From Bifidobacterium ramosum (GTDB taxonomy: Bacteria > Actinomycetota > Actinomycetes > Actinomycetales > Bifidobacteriaceae): a stretch of DNA of 64,000 nt. The position numbers and the translations under genes are program-made. The notes below the pieces were generated by a model that saw only the letters and a list, made by a program, of their open reading frames with translations, made no database searches and was not told where the DNA came from. Positions 24,626 to 33,332 of this stretch are shown piece after piece. Positions within the stretch are counted from its first letter, which is position 1, and each line of letters starts with the position of its first letter. The DNA is taken from the NCBI RefSeq assembly GCF_009299505.1, contig NZ_WBSM01000002.1, positions 186,001-250,000 of the forward strand, in the 5' to 3' direction.

Positions 24626-25246
24626 TCAGGATTCCAGCCCGGGAATCAGTCCGCCGGGAGGATCGATCGTCAGATACTGCTCCTCCAGATCGATGTCGGG
24701 CACGAGCTCGTCCACGAACGGCACCAGCGCCGAGCTTTCGACGACCTCGCCGGTCGCTGCGTCGTGCACCGGATTCGCGAGCCGCACCTTGAGCAGCGAC
24801 TGGAAGCCGTCGAGCACGTCCACGACTTTGCCGACGACCTGCCCGGCCGGCAGACCGAGGCCGTTGCCTTCGGCGAGCCGCACTTCGAGGCCGACCAGAT
24901 CCTTCGGATACCAGGCGTCCTCCTCGAGCATGTCGTCCGGGTCGTCCGCCTCGCCGTACAATTCGATGCCGTTCGCGGCCTCGGACGCGTCACGGTCGTC
25001 GATGCCTTCGAACTTGATAATCCAACGGTTCTTGAACGTGCGCGCACGCTCCACGACGTACTCGGCAGAGCCGTCGCGCGTGTACAGCACGGAACCGGGA
25101 GCGAACCGGTACTCCGGTTCGTCCGTGAAACTCTGGACGGTGACTTCGCCCTTGAGCCCCTGAGCGCGGCCGATACGACAGACCCTCAGCAGTTCGAACT
25201 GCTGAGGGTCGTCTGAGAATGATTCTCGCACCACGTTGGGGTTCAC
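24626..25246 (-). CDS. rimM: Ribosome maturation factor RimM
   Basis: A 206-residue 30S assembly factor that binds S19 and helps mature the 16S rRNA head. The N-terminal beta-barrel has LLRVCRIGRAQGLKGEVTVQSFTDEPEYRF. The C-terminal PRC-barrel has PKDLVGLEVRLAEGNGLGLPAGQVVGKVVDVLDGFQSLL and ends in VPFVDELVPDIDLEEQYLTIDPPGGL, all standard. The start overlaps the khpA stop by 4 bp, so rpsP, khpA and rimM are translationally coupled. It is slightly longer than average but otherwise ordinary. Confidence 0.95.
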   Translation of the reverse strand: MNPNVVRESFSDDPQQFELLRVCRIGRAQGLKGEVTVQSFTDEPEYRFAPGSVLYTRDGSAEYVVERARTFKNRWIIKFEGIDDRDASEAANGIELYGEADDPDDMLEEDAWYPKDLVGLEVRLAEGNGLGLPAGQVVGKVVDVLDGFQSLLKVRLANPVHDAATGEVVESSALVPFVDELVPDIDLEEQYLTIDPPGGLIPGLES

Positions 25247-25482
25247 CTGCGCACGTCCATGATGTCGACGCGCACTTTGTGATCGGACAGCGCCTGAATC
25301 ACCGTGCGGATCGCGTTCGCCGTGCGGCCGTTGCGGCCGATCACGCGGCCGATGTCCTCCGGATTCACGCGCACGCGAAGCAGTTCGCCGCGCGGATTCT
25401 CATGGGACTTGACCGAGACATCGTCGGGAAAATCAACGATGTTCTTGATGAGGTGTTCCACAGCCTGTGCGAGCATGATCAC
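25243..25482 (-). CDS. khpA: KH-domain RNA-binding protein KhpA
   Basis: A 79-residue single KH-domain protein (YlqC/KhpA family), which elsewhere pairs with KhpB to bind many RNAs and affects cell division. The RNA-binding loop GXXG appears as [14 protein letters not shown] within [15 protein letters not shown]. The start sits on the last bases of rpsP with a 4-bp overlap, and the stop overlaps rimM. Met1 or Met3 may be the true start. The rpsP-khpA-rimM order is conserved widely in Gram-positives. Confidence 0.92.
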   Translation of the reverse strand: MIMLAQAVEHLIKNIVDFPDDVSVKSHENPRGELLRVRVNPEDIGRVIGRNGRTANAIRTVIQALSDHKVRVDIMDVRR

Positions 25483-25934
25483 TCAGCCTGCGCTTCCTCA
25501 GCCGGGGCTTCCTCGGTGTTCTCGGCGGCAGCGGCGGCTTCGGCCTCAGCCTTGGCCTTCGCCTCGGCCTCGGACTTGGCGGCCTTCAGCTTCTGGGCCT
25601 CGGCCTCGACGGCCTCGACGCGAGCGGCGGCATCCGGGCCGGCCTCAACGGTCTTCAGGGTGCCCTCGGCACCGTCGAGACCCTTGAACTTCTGCCAGTC
25701 GCCGGTGATGTTCAGCAGCTTGAAGACGGCTTCGGTCGGCTGGGCGCCGACGCCGAGCCAGTACTGAGCGCGCTCGGAGTCGATCTGGATGGTCGAAGGC
25801 TGGGTGTTCGGGTTGTAGGTACCGATCTCCTCGATGGACTGGCCATCGCGCTTGTTGCGGGAGTCGGTGATCACAATGCGGTAGAAGGCGTAGAACTTCT
25901 TGCCCATGCGCTTCAGACGAATCTTGGTTGCCAA
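25479..25934 (-). CDS. rpsP: 30S ribosomal protein S16 with acidic C-terminal extension
   Basis: A 151-residue S16. The first 80 or so residues are canonical: [42 protein letters not shown] and [18 protein letters not shown]. After residue about 90 comes a long Ala/Glu/Lys-rich tail ([21 protein letters not shown]) that most bacteria lack and that some actinobacteria have in shorter form. The tail is likely helical and solvent-exposed. It is the first gene of the khpA-rimM operon. The RBS (AAGGAGA) is strong, and a TATAAT -10 lies about 125 bp upstream. Confidence 0.96.
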   Translation of the reverse strand: MATKIRLKRMGKKFYAFYRIVITDSRNKRDGQSIEEIGTYNPNTQPSTIQIDSERAQYWLGVGAQPTEAVFKLLNITGDWQKFKGLDGAEGTLKTVEAGPDAAARVEAVEAEAQKLKAAKSEAEAKAKAEAEAAAAAENTEEAPAEEAQAE

Positions 25935-26058
25935 AATGGCTCTCCTTGTAACTAGAGGTGTGGTTTCGGTTTGCAGTGTGGGGCACAGCTCGCCGAGCCC
26001 ACGTGTTCCTCGTGGCGGCCGGGAGTAGAGGGCACCGTCCGTCGCGAATAACCGGGCT

Positions 26059-26064
26059 ATTATA
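26059..26064 (-). promoter_or_regulatory. -10 element upstream of rpsP
   Basis: TATAAT on the minus strand, about 125 bp before the rpsP start. No clear -35 hexamer is seen at 17 bp. The intervening leader contains no stem-loop I could assign to a known ribosomal-protein leader class. Confidence 0.5.
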
Positions 26065-26162
26065 ACGCAGGGGGGTGGATTTGACGCGCCGTGTGTCGTG
26101 GGCCGTAGGTGCCGGCCGATACGTGGTGTGCGGCGCGTGGTGTGCGGCGCACCGGCCTTGCG

Positions 26163-27251
26163 TCAGATCGCCAGCGTCGCGGCGAGCGCGAGATGGTCGG
26201 TGCGCTCGATCTCGAAGGACTCCACGTCGGTGAACCGCGCGCCGGCCGTGGCGAGCACGTGGTCGAGCACGATGCGCGGCCATGGCACCCAGCGCGGGAA
26301 CGTGCGGCGCGGCCCCTGCGCGACGTCGAGGTTCGCGTCGGTGAAGCCGGCCTTGAGCAGCGCGCGGAAGCTGGGGTGGTCGAGTCCCGAGTTGAGGTCG
26401 CCGAGGACGACGGCGATGTCGCGGTCGCGCTGCTTGGCGTCGGTGGCGAGTGCGCCGAGGCCGCGGATGCCGGCGGACCATTCCCGGCTGCCGCGCATGG
26501 GCGACTTGGGATGGGCGGAGGCGAAGGTGATGTCGCGCATCGAGTCGACGGGGATGGTGATGGACGGTACGTCGGCGGCGGGGATCTCGACGGCGGATGC
26601 GCGCGACGACTGCGGTTCGACGCGGATCCAGATGCCGTTGAAGCCGCCGTTGTCGGTTTCCTTGCCGTCGCCGAGCTGACGGTAGGGGAGCAGGGCGTCG
26701 AGGCCGTTGCGGTTGAGGTCGTCGACGAGATCCATGGTGAGTTCCTGCAGAGCGAGGACGGTGACGTTGCGGCTGAGCACGGCGCCGACGATGGATTTCG
26801 CGTCGGCGCGGCCGTATCGGCAGTTGAGCGTCATGACGCGGAAGGACGCGTGCGACGCGGTCGCCGTGCGCTGCTGATCGAGGATTTCACGGGCTGTTTC
26901 ACGGGAGTTGATTTCTGTTTCACGACGTGTTTCACGCATGGTGTCGTGTGATCGCGCGGCGGCGTCACCCGTTGCGCCGGAACGTACGCCGAAAAAACCG
27001 TTCGCGGCCTTGGCCCAGTACGCGGATTCGCGCATCTGCGAAGCCAGGCCGACCGCGATCGCACCGCATAGCAATCCCCACTCGCGCATCACGTTCGCGG
27101 CGACCGCCGTCGCCAGCAACGGCACCCACAGCAACGGAATCAACGCGATGAGATACGGCAGCGGCATATGCGCATCCGCGCCGGCCGGCAACGAGCCGAG
27201 CGCGACCCACACGGCGCACAGCAACACCACGATCCACAGGAACCAAAACAT
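26163..27251 (-). CDS. Endonuclease/exonuclease/phosphatase-family membrane protein
   Basis: A 362-residue protein with two or three hydrophobic N-terminal segments (FWFLWIVVLLCAVWVALGSL, then PYLIALIPLLWVPLLATAVAANV) followed by an EEP-fold domain. EEP landmarks are FRVMTLNCRYGRAD (strand 1 with catalytic Asn), ALQELTMDL (metal-binding Glu), VVLGDLNSGLDHPSF (GDxN motif) and the C-terminal RTDHLALAATL (SDH-like His). The start at 27251 has GGAGG 11 bp upstream. The frame is open further up, but that stretch includes a terminator-like hairpin. The active domain probably faces outside. The substrate could be phospholipid, nucleic acid or a phosphoester. Confidence 0.82.
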   Translation of the reverse strand: MFWFLWIVVLLCAVWVALGSLPAGADAHMPLPYLIALIPLLWVPLLATAVAANVMREWGLLCGAIAVGLASQMRESAYWAKAANGFFGVRSGATGDAAARSHDTMRETRRETEINSRETAREILDQQRTATASHASFRVMTLNCRYGRADAKSIVGAVLSRNVTVLALQELTMDLVDDLNRNGLDALLPYRQLGDGKETDNGGFNGIWIRVEPQSSRASAVEIPAADVPSITIPVDSMRDITFASAHPKSPMRGSREWSAGIRGLGALATDAKQRDRDIAVVLGDLNSGLDHPSFRALLKAGFTDANLDVAQGPRRTFPRWVPWPRIVLDHVLATAGARFTDVESFEIERTDHLALAATLAI

Positions 27252-27275
27252 GACTATGCCCACCTCCACACATGC

Positions 27276-27304
27276 AAAGGCTCCCCTCGAGGGGGGGGAG
27301 CCCG
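27276..27304 (-). terminator. Candidate terminator downstream of ffh
   Basis: Read on the minus strand, GGCTCCCC pairs with GGGGAGCC, followed by TTTGC. The T-run is short. It lies 47 bp after the ffh stop and just before the start of the EEP-fold gene. Confidence 0.5.
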
Positions 27305-27350
27305 GTATCATCTCGCGATCGGACGATCAGCCGACCGTCCGACCGGTCGA

Positions 27351-29003
27351 TCAGCCCAGCAGACCGGACAGTCCGGCGCCGAAGTTCGGCGGCAACTCGC
27401 CGCCGTTTGCGTCGAGCGCCTGCTGCAGGCCGGCCGGCAGCGCCGGATTCTGCGGCTTCTTGGCGAACGCCGAGCCGCCGCCCGCCGTGCCGCCCGCACC
27501 CGGCTTCCTGCCGGACAGCTTGTCGCGCAACGCCTTCTCCTCGGCCTCGCGCTTCATCGGGTTGCCCGACTTGGAACCCTTCTTCTTGTTCTTCTTGCCG
27601 TTCTTCTTGCCGCCGCCCATGCCCGGGCCGCCGAAGCCGGGGATGCCGCCGCCGACGTTGTTGCTCATGCGCTTCATCATCTTCGCGGCCTGCTCGAACC
27701 GCTGCAGCAGGGCGTTCACGGCTGAGACGGTGGTGCCCGAGCCGTACGCGATGCGCGCGCGGCGCGAACCGTCGATGATCTTCGGATTGCGGCGTTCGGC
27801 CGGCGTCATCGAACGGATGATCGCCTCCGTGCGGTCGATCTCGCGCTCGTCGAACTGCTCCAGCTCCTTGCGATGCGCGGCCATGCCCGGGATCATGCCG
27901 AGCAGCGACTTCATCGAACCGAGCTTGCGCACCTGCTGCAGCTGCTCGAGGAAATCGTCCAGGCCGAACTCGCCCTCGGCCATCTTGGCCGCGGCCTCGC
28001 GCGCCTTCTCCTCGTCGAACTGCTTCTGCGCCTGCTCGATGAGCGTGAGGATATCGCCCATGTCGAGGATGCGCGAGGCCATACGATCCGGGTGGAAGAC
28101 CTCGAAGTCCTTGAGCCCCTCGCCGTTCGAAGCGAACAGGATCGGCTTGCCGGTCACGCTCGCGACCGACAAAGCCGCACCACCGCGCGCGTCGCCGTCG
28201 AGCTTGGAGAGCACCACGCCGGTGAAATCCACGCCCTCGTCGAACGCCTTCGCGGTCTGTACCGCATCCTGACCGATCATCGCGTCGATCACGAACAGAA
28301 TCTCGTTCGGCTGCACGGCGTCGCGAATGTCACGCGCCTGCTTCATGAGCTCCTCGTCCACGCCGAGACGGCCGGCGGTATCGATGATCACCGTGTCGTA
28401 CAGCTTCTGCTTGGCGAACTCGATCGAGTCGCGCGCGACCTTCACCGGGTCGCCGGTGGTCAGGCCCGGAGCCGACACCGCGTCGCCACCGTCGGACTGC
28501 ACGCCCTTCTCCGGCGCGTACACCGGCACGCCGGCGCGCTCGCCCACCACCTGCAGCTGCGTCACCGCGTTCGGACGCTGCAGATCGGCCGCGACCAGGA
28601 GCGGCGTGTGGCCGGCGTCCTTGAGCCAGTAGCCGAGCTTGCCGGCGAGCGTGGTCTTGCCGGCGCCCTGCAGACCGGCGAGCATGATGATCGTCGGCGG
28701 GTTCTTCGCGAAGTTCAGCGGACGATCCACGCCAGCGCCGAGGATGGCGGTCAACTCCTCGTTGACGATCTTGACCACCTGCTGCGCCGGATTGAGCGCC
28801 TCGGACACTTCGGTGCCCAGCGCGCGCTCACGCACGCGCGCGGTGAAGGAACGCACCACGTCGAGCGCCACATCGGCGTCGAGCAGTGCGCGACGGATCT
28901 CGCGGATCGTGCCGTCGATATCGGTCTCGGAAAGCTTGCCCTTGCTCTTCAAATGCTTGAACGCATTCGAGAGACGGTCTGTCAAAGAACTAAATGCTGC
29001 CAT
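27351..29003 (-). CDS. ffh: Signal recognition particle GTPase
   Basis: A 550-residue SRP54 homologue that binds signal sequences of nascent membrane proteins and, with FtsY, delivers ribosomes to SecYEG. The N domain starts MAAFSSLTDRLSNAFKHLK. The G domain has GLQGAGKTT near residues 107-115 and the DTAGRLGVDEELM and SKLDGDARGGAALS motifs. The Met-rich M domain follows. The C-terminus has a Gly/Lys-rich segment and a low-complexity tail, longer than in E. coli. The frame continues upstream to 29207, but homology and the conserved MAAFSSL beginning fix the start at 29003. Confidence 0.96.
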   Translation of the reverse strand: MAAFSSLTDRLSNAFKHLKSKGKLSETDIDGTIREIRRALLDADVALDVVRSFTARVRERALGTEVSEALNPAQQVVKIVNEELTAILGAGVDRPLNFAKNPPTIIMLAGLQGAGKTTLAGKLGYWLKDAGHTPLLVAADLQRPNAVTQLQVVGERAGVPVYAPEKGVQSDGGDAVSAPGLTTGDPVKVARDSIEFAKQKLYDTVIIDTAGRLGVDEELMKQARDIRDAVQPNEILFVIDAMIGQDAVQTAKAFDEGVDFTGVVLSKLDGDARGGAALSVASVTGKPILFASNGEGLKDFEVFHPDRMASRILDMGDILTLIEQAQKQFDEEKAREAAAKMAEGEFGLDDFLEQLQQVRKLGSMKSLLGMIPGMAAHRKELEQFDEREIDRTEAIIRSMTPAERRNPKIIDGSRRARIAYGSGTTVSAVNALLQRFEQAAKMMKRMSNNVGGGIPGFGGPGMGGGKKNGKKNKKKGSKSGNPMKREAEEKALRDKLSGRKPGAGGTAGGGSAFAKKPQNPALPAGLQQALDANGGELPPNFGAGLSGLLG

Positions 29004-29328
29004 AATGCGCACCAGTCTAGCCGTGGCGGGGGAAAACGGGGAGGCCGACTGCTCGTCGGAAAACCGGACGTCCACCGGCCATCCGTCATCCGGACGATTC
29101 CGCTCAGAACACAACCCGCAATCGCGCCCTTCCAGTATCCTAGAAGGGCAAATAATCCGTGGTTTTTTGGAATGCTCACGCTGTTTTGAAATGCCGACGG
29201 ACACCACCTATACGCAGACTGCCGTGCGCCCTCGCGAATCGAGCCGTCCCGGAACCGCGACGTTCCGAACCGGCCAGTGAAGTAACGGGTCAACGCAGAC
29301 ATGCCGTGCAATATGGAAGGCCCGCCCT
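29004..29328. other. Divergent intergenic region, ffh / cation transporter
   Basis: About 325 bp between two divergently transcribed genes, so it should hold both promoters. I see no strong consensus promoter or repeat. AT-richer stretches at about 29140-29180 (CTAGAAGGGCAAATAATCC and GGTTTTTTGGAATG) are the likeliest promoter area. No coding potential is convincing. Confidence 0.5.
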
Positions 29329-30234
29329 ATGCCCCAAAAAAGAATCGAACGTCAAGCCCTGATCGTTGGCATCGTCGTCAACGCGCTGCAAGTCGCGGCC
29401 GGCATGGCCGTGTTCTTCATGACCGGCCTCAAGGCCATGTTCCTCGATTTCTCCTTCACCGCGATCTCTGTGCTGTCCGGCATCGTCGCGGTCTACCTGT
29501 CCTCACGCACCGTACGCACCACCGAACGATTCCCCAACGGCCTGTTCGCGCTCGAGCCGATCTACGCGATCTGCAAGGCCATCTTCACGCTCTCCCTGCT
29601 GTTGTACTCGCTGCTCGACGTTTCGCAGGTCGCCTACGACTACTTCGTGCTCGGCACCGGCGAACGCATCGAAACCGGTCCGGTCGTCATCTACGAGATC
29701 CTCACCGTGCTCGTCTGCTTCGGCCTGTACGTCTACTACCGCCGCGAAAACCGCGCCATCCGCAATTCGAGCACTATGCTCACCGCCGAGTGCAAAAGCA
29801 CGCTGGTCGACGGCGCGATGTCATTCGGCATCGGCGTGGTCGCCGTTGTGCTCATGTTCCTGCCGACCAGCGGCCCGTTCGACTTCCTGCACTTCACCGG
29901 CGACTTCTTCATCACCGTCGCACTCGTGGCCTGCACGATCAAGGAGCCGTTCGGCGTGTTGCGTGACGCGTTCATCGAACTGGTCGGCGGCGTGCATGAC
30001 GACGACGAGACGAACGCGTTCGTGGAGGCCACCGCGCAGCGTCACCTGCCGGCGAACACCGAGTACGAGCAGACGCTGATCTTCAAGACCGGCATGAACT
30101 ATACCGTCGACGTGTACCTGTCCGGCACCGGCGAAACGATCGATGTGGCCGATCTGGTCGAATGCAAGCGCTCGCTGGAGAAGGAGCTCACCCGGCGGCT
30201 GCACATCGTCGACGTCGACTTCGTCTTCGACTGA
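29329..30234 (+). CDS. Cation diffusion facilitator-type transporter
   Basis: A 301-residue inner-membrane protein with about six transmembrane segments, including IVGIVVNALQVAAGMAVFFMTG, FLDFSFTAISVLSGIVAVYLS, FTLSLLLYSLLDVSQVAYDYF and IYEILTVLVCFGLYVYY. A cytoplasmic C-terminal domain of about 80 residues has the YTVDVYLSGTGETIDVADLVECKRSL pattern of CDF proteins. The metal-site motif in TM2 reads FLDFSFTAIS, where many zinc CDFs have Asp and His residues, so the transported ion cannot be assumed. An RBS-like GGAAGG lies upstream of the start. It is followed by the hairpin array. Confidence 0.8.
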   Translation: MPQKRIERQALIVGIVVNALQVAAGMAVFFMTGLKAMFLDFSFTAISVLSGIVAVYLSSRTVRTTERFPNGLFALEPIYAICKAIFTLSLLLYSLLDVSQVAYDYFVLGTGERIETGPVVIYEILTVLVCFGLYVYYRRENRAIRNSSTMLTAECKSTLVDGAMSFGIGVVAVVLMFLPTSGPFDFLHFTGDFFITVALVACTIKEPFGVLRDAFIELVGGVHDDDETNAFVEATAQRHLPANTEYEQTLIFKTGMNYTVDVYLSGTGETIDVADLVECKRSLEKELTRRLHIVDVDFVFD

Positions 30235-30262
30235 CGCTTGCGGGGACATCCGCCCGCGGAAC

Positions 30263-30558
30263 GGCCGTAACTCAGCAGGAAACACACGCTCCTGTTGAGT
30301 TACGGCCTTTTCCATATGCCAAGGCGACCGTATCTCAACAAGAGTGACGCGTTGTTGTTGAGATACGGTCGTCTGAGGGCGTCAGGAAGGCCGTATCTCA
30401 ACAAGAGTGACGTGCTGTTGTTGAGTTACGGTCGTTTCGGCATGGGCAGACGACCGTAACTCACGGTCAGGGGCGAGATGTTATTGAGTTACGGTCGTTT
30501 AAGGGGACGGGAAGGCCGTAACTCAACAACGGGGTCGAGATGATGTTGAGTTACGGCC
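30263..30558. repeat. Array of five 45-bp hairpins, family B (array 1)
   Basis: Five units of exactly 45 bp at 30263-30307, 30326-30370, 30389-30433, 30452-30496 and 30514-30558. Each starts GGCCGTAACTCA or GACCGTA(A/T)CTCA and ends in the complement, TGAG(T/A)TACGG(C/T)C. Linkers are 18, 18, 18 and 17 bp, giving a 63-bp period. Loop and linker sequences vary. The array fills the spacer between the cation transporter and cysS (convergent). A second array lies at 37768-38064. Confidence 0.93.
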
Positions 30559-30637
30559 TGTGCGGCGGATGCCGCGATGAGGTTTGCGATGATCGCGCGA
30601 TGGTGACGCGATGATTCGTGGGCGAGGCCCGGCGGGC

Positions 30638-32275
30638 CTACTTGAGGCTCCAGGTGCTGCCCTGCGGACCGTCCTCGATGGCGATGCCGGCGGCGTTCAG
30701 CGCGTCGCGGATCGCATCGGCCTTGGCGAAGTCGCGCGCCTTACGGGCTTCGGCGCGGGCGGTGAGCTGCTCGCCGATCAGCGCGTCCAGCACCTCATGC
30801 TCGCGGTTCTCGCCCTCGCCGGCCGCACCGGCACCCGCGCCGCCGCCGATCCACGGCTCGGCCAGCGGATCGAGGCCCAGCGTGTCGAGCATCGCGCGCA
30901 CGGCCACCAGCGCCTCGCGCACCTCGGCGCGCGCCGCCTCGGAATCCGCGCGGTCCGCCAGCTGCGAAAGCAGCGTGTTGCCGTTGCGCACCGCGGTGAA
31001 GATCGCCGCCGTCGCCCCCGACACGTTGAAGTCCTCGTTCATCGCCGCGACGAAATCGGTCGGCAGATCATCCGCACGCACCGCGGCGATCTCGTCACGC
31101 GACGGCTGCTCGCCCAACGCCACGCCGGCGCGCTCGATGAAGTTCGACACGCGGTCGTACGCGGCCTGCGCCTCGACCAGCGCCTGATCCGACCACTCGA
31201 GCATCGACCGGTACTGCACCGAGCCGAGCGCGTACCGCACCACCCATGCGGAATGCGAGGCCAGCACCGACGGCACTGACAGGCCCGTGCCCAGCGACTT
31301 CGACATCTTCTCGCCCTTGGCCGTCACCCACGCCGAATGCATCCAGTGCGCCGCCGAATCATAGCCGGCCGCGCGCGTCTGTGCCATCTCGTTCTCGTGG
31401 TGGGGGAAGCGCAGGTCGAGGCCGCCGCCGTGGATGTCGAACATGTCCTTAAGGTAACGGTGGCTCATCGCCGAGCATTCGATATGCCAGCCCGGGCGAC
31501 CCACGCCGAACGGTGTCGCCCAGCGCGCGTCCATCGGATCGGTGTCCTTCGGAGCCTTCCACAGCGCGAAATCACGCGGGTCGTGCTTGTCGGGCGACAT
31601 GTCGGCCGGATCGACCGGATTGTACTTGTCATCGCCCGCCGCGTCCACGCTCGGCCCCATGCGGTCGGCCACGGCCGCCGCCTCATCCACCTCGGCAGCG
31701 CCCGCGCCCTGCTTCTGGTGCGTCAGTTCGCCGTAGTGCGGCCAGCTCGCCACGTCGAAGTACACGTTGCCGGTCGGCCTGCCGTCCGCGTCGCGCACCA
31801 CGTAGCCGTGGCCGTTGTCGATGATCTTCTGGATCAGGTCGATCATGTCGATCATGTGGCCGGTCGCGCGCGGCTCGTACGTCGGCGGCAGTACGCCGAG
31901 CGTATCGTACGCCTGCGTGAACTCGCGCTCGTAGTAGTATGCGCGCGCCCACCACTGCTGCCCCGCGGCGGCGGCCTTGTCGAGGATCTTGTCGTCGATG
32001 TCGGTCACGTTGCGTACAAACGTGACGTCGTAGCCGAGCTTGAGGAACCAGCGGCGGACGACGTCGAACGCGACGGCCGCGCGGATGTGGCCGATGTGCG
32101 GGGACGACTGCACGGTCGCGCCGCACACGTAGATGCCCACCTTGCCGGGTTTGATCGGGATGAAATGCGCCACGGCATGCGTGGCCGTGTCGTACAGCTT
32201 GAGCCCGGCGGCGGCCTTGGCGACGGCCGGCTGCTCGGAAGTGTTGGAATTCAACGGTTCTTGAGCTTCTGTCAT
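30638..32275 (-). CDS. cysS: Cysteine--tRNA ligase
   Basis: A 545-residue class I aminoacyl-tRNA synthetase. The catalytic segment starts [23 protein letters not shown], holding the zinc-ligand Cys and the HIGH-type PHIGHI. The KMSKS motif appears as [16 protein letters not shown]. Zinc ligands are in [13 protein letters not shown] and the downstream [14 protein letters not shown]. It is longer than the E. coli enzyme, partly through an Ala/Asp-rich insert (about residues 195-225). Start candidates lie at 32275 and 32305; 32275 matches homologous length best, although its RBS is close. The region upstream carries 12-bp tandem repeats. Confidence 0.93.
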   Translation of the reverse strand: MTEAQEPLNSNTSEQPAVAKAAAGLKLYDTATHAVAHFIPIKPGKVGIYVCGATVQSSPHIGHIRAAVAFDVVRRWFLKLGYDVTFVRNVTDIDDKILDKAAAAGQQWWARAYYYEREFTQAYDTLGVLPPTYEPRATGHMIDMIDLIQKIIDNGHGYVVRDADGRPTGNVYFDVASWPHYGELTHQKQGAGAAEVDEAAAVADRMGPSVDAAGDDKYNPVDPADMSPDKHDPRDFALWKAPKDTDPMDARWATPFGVGRPGWHIECSAMSHRYLKDMFDIHGGGLDLRFPHHENEMAQTRAAGYDSAAHWMHSAWVTAKGEKMSKSLGTGLSVPSVLASHSAWVVRYALGSVQYRSMLEWSDQALVEAQAAYDRVSNFIERAGVALGEQPSRDEIAAVRADDLPTDFVAAMNEDFNVSGATAAIFTAVRNGNTLLSQLADRADSEAARAEVREALVAVRAMLDTLGLDPLAEPWIGGGAGAGAAGEGENREHEVLDALIGEQLTARAEARKARDFAKADAIRDALNAAGIAIEDGPQGSTWSLK

Positions 32276-32324
32276 ACTCCCGAGCGTATTCACGTTGCGC
32301 GACATCGCAGTGCGTTGCATGACG

Positions 32325-32372
32325 TTTGTGAGACAGTGCGTGAGACGGTCTGTGAGACAGTTCGTGAGACGG
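32325..32372. repeat. Four tandem 12-bp repeats
   Basis: TTTGTGAGACAG, TGCGTGAGACGG, TCTGTGAGACAG and TTCGTGAGACGG follow one another without a gap. They share the core GTGAGAC(A/G)G and alternate A and G at one position. They lie in the divergent spacer between cysS and the amidotransferase gene. Confidence 0.85.
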
Positions 32373-32459
32373 TGCATACGGTACCGCGCACGGCACTGCG
32401 CGACGCTCGCGCGAAACGGCGAAACGGAAGTTTACGTAGGTGATGACACAATAGAGGCT

Positions 32460-33185
32460 ATGACGCAACCGCAAGTGTTGATTCTGCAGCACGTCCCGTG
32501 GGAGAAGCCGGGGCGTATTTTGACGAACCTGGACGACCTGGGGATGGGCACGCTGACGCTGAACATCGCCAAGAAAAAGAAGCCGGACCTGCCTGATTTC
32601 AACGAGATCGCCGGCGTGGTGATCATGGGCGGGCCGATGGGCGCGACCGACTACGACGAGTATCCGGGGTTGAAGGTCGAGGCGAAACTGGCCCGGGCCG
32701 CGATCAGCGTGGGCAAGCCGGTGCTCGGCGTGTGCCTCGGGCATCAGATCATCGCCACCGCGCTCGGCGCGAAGCTGAGCCACGGCGAGGCTCCGGAGAT
32801 CGGCTTCGGGCCGATCAAGCGCGTCGACAAACACGACTACTTCTCCATGTGGGACAAGCAGATCGACGTACTGCACTGGCACAACGACGTGGTGGGGCTG
32901 CCGGCCGAGGCGCAGCTGCTCGCGCGGTCGAACGCCACCAAGGTGCAGGCGTTCCGCATCGGCACCGCGCTCGGCCTGCAGTTCCATCTCGAGGTCAGCG
33001 CGCCGCTGCTCGAGGAATGGCTCGACGAACCGTCGATGGTCAAGGATCTCAAGGCCGCCGGCGGATCCAAGTCGCAGCTGCGCGATGCATTCGCCGTCAG
33101 CGATCCGAAGATGCTGCCGCTCGCGGATCAGGTGTTCTCCGGGTTCGCGGCGCGGTGCAACACGTACGCGCAGACGTTGCGTTGA
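32460..33185 (+). CDS. Class I glutamine amidotransferase (GuaA N-domain-like)
   Basis: A 241-residue stand-alone class I GATase. The nucleophile is Cys92 in GVCLGHQI, and the His/Glu pair is LQFHLEV (His176, Glu178). MGGPMGATD is the oxyanion-region motif. Proteins of this type are often annotated as GMP synthase-like, but no synthetase domain is present; some hydrolyse gamma-glutamyl bonds in other small molecules. The frame opens upstream, but the Met at 32460 gives the normal N-terminus. It is divergent from cysS and followed by an ABC-F gene. The substrate is unknown. Confidence 0.88.
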   Translation: MTQPQVLILQHVPWEKPGRILTNLDDLGMGTLTLNIAKKKKPDLPDFNEIAGVVIMGGPMGATDYDEYPGLKVEAKLARAAISVGKPVLGVCLGHQIIATALGAKLSHGEAPEIGFGPIKRVDKHDYFSMWDKQIDVLHWHNDVVGLPAEAQLLARSNATKVQAFRIGTALGLQFHLEVSAPLLEEWLDEPSMVKDLKAAGGSKSQLRDAFAVSDPKMLPLADQVFSGFAARCNTYAQTLR

Positions 33186-33332
33186 TTCGATTCGCGTGAC
33201 TGTCACGCGACTGTCACGCGAGTACCGATGTCGGTCGCGGGACGGCGCGGATGATCCTGACCGGCCCGTTGCGCCCGTTCGTCGCCGGAGGGTCGGCGCC
33301 GATGCCCGGTGGTGCCGCTAAGTTAGTGGATT

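Noticed and set aside
26163..27311. Long N-terminal form of the EEP-fold membrane protein starting at 27311
   Set aside because: The extra part covers a G/C-only hairpin after ffh and has no RBS. The start at 27251 places a hydrophobic segment directly after Met.
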